DNA from: Synergistaceae bacterium UBA1358
GTDB lineage: Bacteria > Synergistota > Synergistia > Synergistales > Synergistaceae
DNA: 7,661 nucleotides
Direction: 5' to 3'
Assembly: GCA_002306075.1 (NCBI GenBank)
Contig: DBRW01000020.1
Location: 1 to 7,661, forward strand
Shown: one piece after another, positions 5,230-7,661 of the stretch
Numbering within the stretch: position 1 is the stretch's first letter
How the letters are laid out: every line of letters begins with the position of its first letter
Translations under genes and position numbers: made by a program
The notes under the pieces: model-generated
Database searches by the model: none
The model's input: the letters and a program-made list of their open reading frames with translations, nothing else
What the model was told of the DNA's origin: nothing

Positions 5230-6549
5230 ATGGAACATAGCATAAAAGTATCAAAAGACGCATGTCAGGGTTGCGTGAACTGCATAAGGGTCTGTCCCAC
5301 GGAAGCGATACGTGTCGTTGACGGAGAGATAGATATTATCGAGGAGCTCTGCATCGACTGCGGAGAATGTCTGCGCTCATGCTGCCGCTCGGCCCTGGGC
5401 ATTTATGAAGACGACTGGAACAGGACCAAGGAATCGTCAAGGGCTATGATAGTCCCTGACCCGGTCTTCTTTTCGCAGTTCAGCCACTACGGAAGGCCCG
5501 ATGACCTTGAGGAAGTTCTTTCGTCACTTGATTTAAAGACGCTGATAGATGAGGCTGAGGATGCTTTTGACCTCTCGGCATATGCAGTCGCCCAGCTTAT
5601 AAACAGATCGTCAAAGACGGCACTGCCGGTAATATCGGTCTATTGTCCGTCAGTCCTGAGACTTATCCAGACAAAATTTCCCGAGCTGCTTTCAAGGGTC
5701 GTTCCCGTGCTCTCTCCGCTTGAGATCGCCGCAACACTGTGGAGGATGAGGACGAACAGCGATGCGCCGCTTACCCTTCTTGCGCCCTGCCCTGCTAAGA
5801 TAACGATGGTAAGGGAACCGTTCGACAAGACAGCTTCTCCTCTTACCAGCGCCGTGACTGTCAGGAAAGTTGCAAGGAGCATAATGGCAGAGGGAGACAT
5901 AAACGTCGAGAAGGGGCCTGCGCCCAAAAAAAGGAACAACAGGTGGATACAGTGGGCAAGGCGGGGCGGAGAGTCAAGGCATGTCCAGGCCTTTTCTGAC
6001 AGGAAACTTACGATCCTTGCCGTGTCGGGAATGAGGAACACGCTCGACACACTTCAGGAACTTGAGCTAGGAAGATTACGGGGCGTTGACTTTATCGAGT
6101 GCCGTGTCTGTGACACGGGATGTGTCGGAGGCGTGGGCACTGCCGATTCCCGTTTTCTGGCCAACCTTCGCATGGGAAGCATCGAGACGGACTGGAACAT
6201 TTCACCAAAGGAGCTTTCAAGGGCCGAGGAACTGTTCACTATGGGCATCTGGCCTGTCAAGAATGAATATCAGCCGCGTCCGAGGCTGCCGCTCTCAGAC
6301 AACCTTGCGGATGCGATGGTCAAGCTTCAGCAGATGAAGGAGATCTACAACGGACTTCCCCATATCGACTGCGGCTCATGCGGAAGACCCTCTTGCCAGG
6401 CCATGGCGGAAGAGATCGTAAGAGGGCACGGATCCGTAACGGACTGTATCTTTAAACTCAGAGAGGGCATCTCCGCGCTTGCGAACCAGATAGTAAAACT
6501 TTCGGAATCTCAGCCGCACACGCTGAAGAGAAAGGGAGGAAAGTGTTGA
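5230..6549 (+). CDS. Ferredoxin-domain protein with [FeFe]-hydrogenase-like (H-cluster) domain and C-terminal [4Fe-4S] motif
   Basis: A 439-aa cytoplasmic iron-sulfur protein. Domain order: 2x[4Fe-4S] ferredoxin (Cys12/15/18/22 followed by Pro, and Cys41/44/47/51); a Fe-hydrogenase large-subunit C-terminal-like domain (~75-310); a C-terminal CxxCxxxxC...C motif (Cys381, 384, 389, 406) of the FeS type found in Rnf and CODH proteins; and a short basic tail. The three H-cluster loops are degenerate: SVYCPS (136-141) for TSCCPGW, APCPAK (185-190) for PCxxKxxE, and CRVCDTGCVGG (291-301) for ACPGGCxxGG. All four cluster-binding Cys positions remain (139, 187, 294, 298), but the proton-relay Cys is Tyr138 and the Glu of loop 2 is lost; the loop 2-3 distance is ~107 residues against ~144 in C. 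pasteurianus CpI. A sensory or electron-transfer role rather than H2 catalysis is likely; there is no PAS domain. GGAGG at 5215-5219 fixes ATG 5230. It overlaps the next gene. Confidence 0.86.
   Translation: MEHSIKVSKDACQGCVNCIRVCPTEAIRVVDGEIDIIEELCIDCGECLRSCCRSALGIYEDDWNRTKESSRAMIVPDPVFFSQFSHYGRPDDLEEVLSSLDLKTLIDEAEDAFDLSAYAVAQLINRSSKTALPVISVYCPSVLRLIQTKFPELLSRVVPVLSPLEIAATLWRMRTNSDAPLTLLAPCPAKITMVREPFDKTASPLTSAVTVRKVARSIMAEGDINVEKGPAPKKRNNRWIQWARRGGESRHVQAFSDRKLTILAVSGMRNTLDTLQELELGRLRGVDFIECRVCDTGCVGGVGTADSRFLANLRMGSIETDWNISPKELSRAEELFTMGIWPVKNEYQPRPRLPLSDNLADAMVKLQQMKEIYNGLPHIDCGSCGRPSCQAMAEEIVRGHGSVTDCIFKLREGISALANQIVKLSESQPHTLKRKGGKC
6534..6540 (+). promoter_or_regulatory. Ribosome binding site inside the Fe-S gene, serving the overlapping DRTGG gene
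   Basis: GGGAGGA lies within the last codons of the Fe-S protein gene. From GGAGG the gap is 6 nt to TTG 6546 and only 3 nt to GTG 6543. The TTG overlaps the TGA stop as TTGA, a translational-coupling arrangement, so TTG is favoured. Confidence 0.6.
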
Positions 6550-6881
6550 AGATAAAGGAAATCTGTGAAAAGCTCAACGCTGAGGTACAGGTGGCCGGCG
6601 ATCCGGAAAGAGAAGTGACCCAGGCTGTTGCGGGAGACCTGCTCAGTTTCATAATGGGGACCGCCGCTGAGGGATCTGCATGGGTAACGATACAGGCCCA
6701 TCTCAACGTTGCCGCAGTGGCAGTTCTGAAGGATATGCCGCTGATAATCCTTGCCTCGGGCAGAAAGGCGCCCAGGGACCTTGAAGAGAGGTGTACCGCG
6801 GAAAATATCTGCGTTGCCTGTGTCGCCGAGTCGATCTTCCGTACCTGCAGCAGACTCTCGGAGCTGGGTATAGAGGGTTAA
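6546..6881 (+). CDS. DRTGG-domain protein (second, divergent copy)
   Basis: A ~111-aa soluble protein built from one DRTGG-type domain, parallel in layout to the protein at 4258-4623: KIKEICEKLNAEVQV N-terminal unit, the AVAGDLLSFIMG core (VxxAYACDLMSDVLA in the first copy), WVTIQAHLNVAAVAVL, a PLIILASGRKAP strand-turn and ENICVACVAESIFRTCSRL at the end. The copies are clearly related but diverged, which suggests an old duplication with split roles, for example a heteromer. This copy carries four cysteines in the last third, more than the first copy, which may matter beside an Fe-S protein. It starts within the Fe-S gene stop (TTGA overlap; GTG 6543 would add one residue) and ends 6 nt before the PHP gene. 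Function unknown beyond probable ligand or partner binding. Confidence 0.84.
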   Translation: MKIKEICEKLNAEVQVAGDPEREVTQAVAGDLLSFIMGTAAEGSAWVTIQAHLNVAAVAVLKDMPLIILASGRKAPRDLEERCTAENICVACVAESIFRTCSRLSELGIEG

Positions 6882-6887
6882 CACAAC

Positions 6888-7637
6888 ATGCTCAAGCCTT
6901 TCTGGGTCGATCTCCACATCCATACGGCCCTCTCTCCCTGCGGAAGCCTGGAGATGGGTGCGCCTGAGATAGTCTCGGCCGCCAGGAAGGCCGGAATTGA
7001 TGTGATCGGAATAGCTGACCACAATACCTGCGATAACTTCCCCGCCATTTCAGAGGCAGCCCATGGAGATCCGGTCGTAATGCCATGCATTGAGACCCAG
7101 AGCGCAGAAGACATACACACCCTATGCGTTTTTCCTGATTTCGAAACAGCAGTGAATTACAAATCCTGGCTTTGGAAAAAGATGCTGCCGATAAAAAACG
7201 ATATTGATTATTTCGGGGATCAGGTAGTTCTTGATCATTGCAACAACATTCTGAGGCAAGAGGACACTCTTCTCATTCAGGGATCGGGATATGAGGTAGA
7301 CCAGATAATATCAAAGGTACAGGAACTCGGAGGGCTCGCCATACTTGCACATGTTGACAGAGCTTCTTTTTCCTACCCTGTTGCGCTGGGACCCATGCCG
7401 GTCGACTACCCTGCCGACGCCTTTGAGCTCTCCCGGAGGATAAATTCGGAACAGGCAGCAAAGTGGAGGGAAGATTACCCCGGAAGGATCTTTATAAGGT
7501 CTTCTGATTCCCACACACTTGATACGATTTCAAGAGCAAACTGCACGAAGATGATGCTCGAAGCCCCTGCCTTTGATGAGATCAAAAAGGCCATTAAAGG
7601 AGAGGATGGAAGAAGGATCTCCTGGCCTTGGGGCTGA
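6888..7637 (+). CDS. PHP-domain phosphoesterase
   Basis: A 249-aa cytoplasmic metal-dependent phosphoesterase of the polymerase-and-histidinol-phosphatase superfamily. Metal-binding motifs are complete: DLHIHT (8-13, His10/His12), IADHNT (42-47, Asp44/His45), IET (68-70, Glu69), IHTLCVF (76-82, His77), LAHVDR (153-158, His155) and SSDSHT (205-210, Asp207/His209). Family members hydrolyse phosphoesters such as nucleoside phosphates, 3'-phosphorylated mono- or dinucleotides, or histidinol phosphate; the substrate here is not known. The insertion with KSWLWKKMLP (about 92-101) and VVLDHCNN (113-120) after the fourth motif distinguishes it from DNA polymerase PHP domains. ATG 6888 lies 6 nt after the DRTGG stop, with GAGGG (6873-6877) about 10 nt upstream. 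As last visible gene of the cassette it could reverse a phosphorylation or hydrolyse a signalling nucleotide (inference). Confidence 0.88.
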   Translation: MLKPFWVDLHIHTALSPCGSLEMGAPEIVSAARKAGIDVIGIADHNTCDNFPAISEAAHGDPVVMPCIETQSAEDIHTLCVFPDFETAVNYKSWLWKKMLPIKNDIDYFGDQVVLDHCNNILRQEDTLLIQGSGYEVDQIISKVQELGGLAILAHVDRASFSYPVALGPMPVDYPADAFELSRRINSEQAAKWREDYPGRIFIRSSDSHTLDTISRANCTKMMLEAPAFDEIKKAIKGEDGRRISWPWG

Positions 7638-7654
7638 TCACTTTTTGGGATCAA

Positions 7655-7661
7655 ATCAGGA
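7655..7661 (+). promoter_or_regulatory. Probable ribosome binding site of the next gene
   Basis: ATCAGGA ends the window 24 nt after the PHP stop, with no terminator between. It looks like the start of a Shine-Dalgarno sequence, so the operon probably continues. In similar gene orders the next genes are hydrogenase subunits of the HydC/HydB/HydA type; this cannot be seen here. Confidence 0.35.

Noticed and set aside
5230..6549. Calling this gene a catalytic [FeFe]-hydrogenase (hydA)
   Set aside because: The proton-relay Cys and the Glu of loop 2 are missing and the H-domain is shortened; H2 catalysis is not supported.
6888..7637. Assigning histidinol phosphatase (hisK) or DNA polymerase PHP function
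   Set aside because: The PHP metal motifs are general to the superfamily, and neither histidine genes nor a polymerase domain is present.

Overview
The window looks like chromosomal DNA from an obligately anaerobic, hydrogen-metabolising bacterium. The evidence is the gene content (an accessory cassette of the kind found next to electron-bifurcating [FeFe]-hydrogenase genes, plus an FdhD-family protein), many 2x[4Fe-4S] cysteine motifs, strong GGAGG ribosome binding sites and use of GTG/TTG starts. Synergistota is my best guess, with Thermotogota or anaerobic Firmicutes as alternatives. This is inference from gene order and protein style, not a database result. I see no insertion sequence, CRISPR array, tRNA or rRNA.

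Layout. 2-412 (+): the 3' part of a bacterial SUI1/YciH (eIF1-like) gene, closed by a good intrinsic terminator at 463-498. 599-2476 (-): two tandem paralogous EamA/DMT-family transporters, convergent with SUI1. 2477-2656: divergent intergenic region. 2657-4053 (+): an FdhD-family protein lacking the usual CxxC pair, followed closely by a small GHKL ATPase. 4054-4257: an AT-rich intergenic region with the best promoter of the window and a 12-bp palindrome inside it. 4258-7637 (+): DRTGG protein, RsbW-like GHKL ATPase, a 173-nt repeat- and structure-rich spacer, a ferredoxin/[FeFe]-hydrogenase-like iron-sulfur protein, a second DRTGG protein and a PHP-domain phosphoesterase. A Shine-Dalgarno-like sequence at the very end suggests the operon continues outside the window.

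How the genes may work together. The two GHKL ATPases, two DRTGG proteins, the degenerate H-domain iron-sulfur protein and the PHP phosphoesterase form one collinear set. From memory of similar gene orders, such sets lie upstream of hydCBA-type NADH/ferredoxin-dependent hydrogenase genes in Thermotogota, Clostridia and Synergistota. The likely logic (inference) is a redox- or H2-responsive module. The Fe-S protein would bind a cluster or H-cluster derivative, the ATPases would act as protein kinases or switch proteins, the DRTGG proteins would bind ligand or partners, and the PHP protein would hydrolyse a phosphoester. No catalytic hydrogenase subunit and no hydE/F/G maturase lies inside the window.

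Main points for a second look: the Fe-S protein keeps all four H-cluster cysteine positions but has Tyr in place of the proton-relay Cys and a shortened core; the FdhD lacks its sulfur-transfer cysteines; the promoter at 4157-4194 carries a palindrome and a partial Rex-like site; and the spacer at 5057-5229 has an imperfect direct repeat and interlocking inverted repeats.
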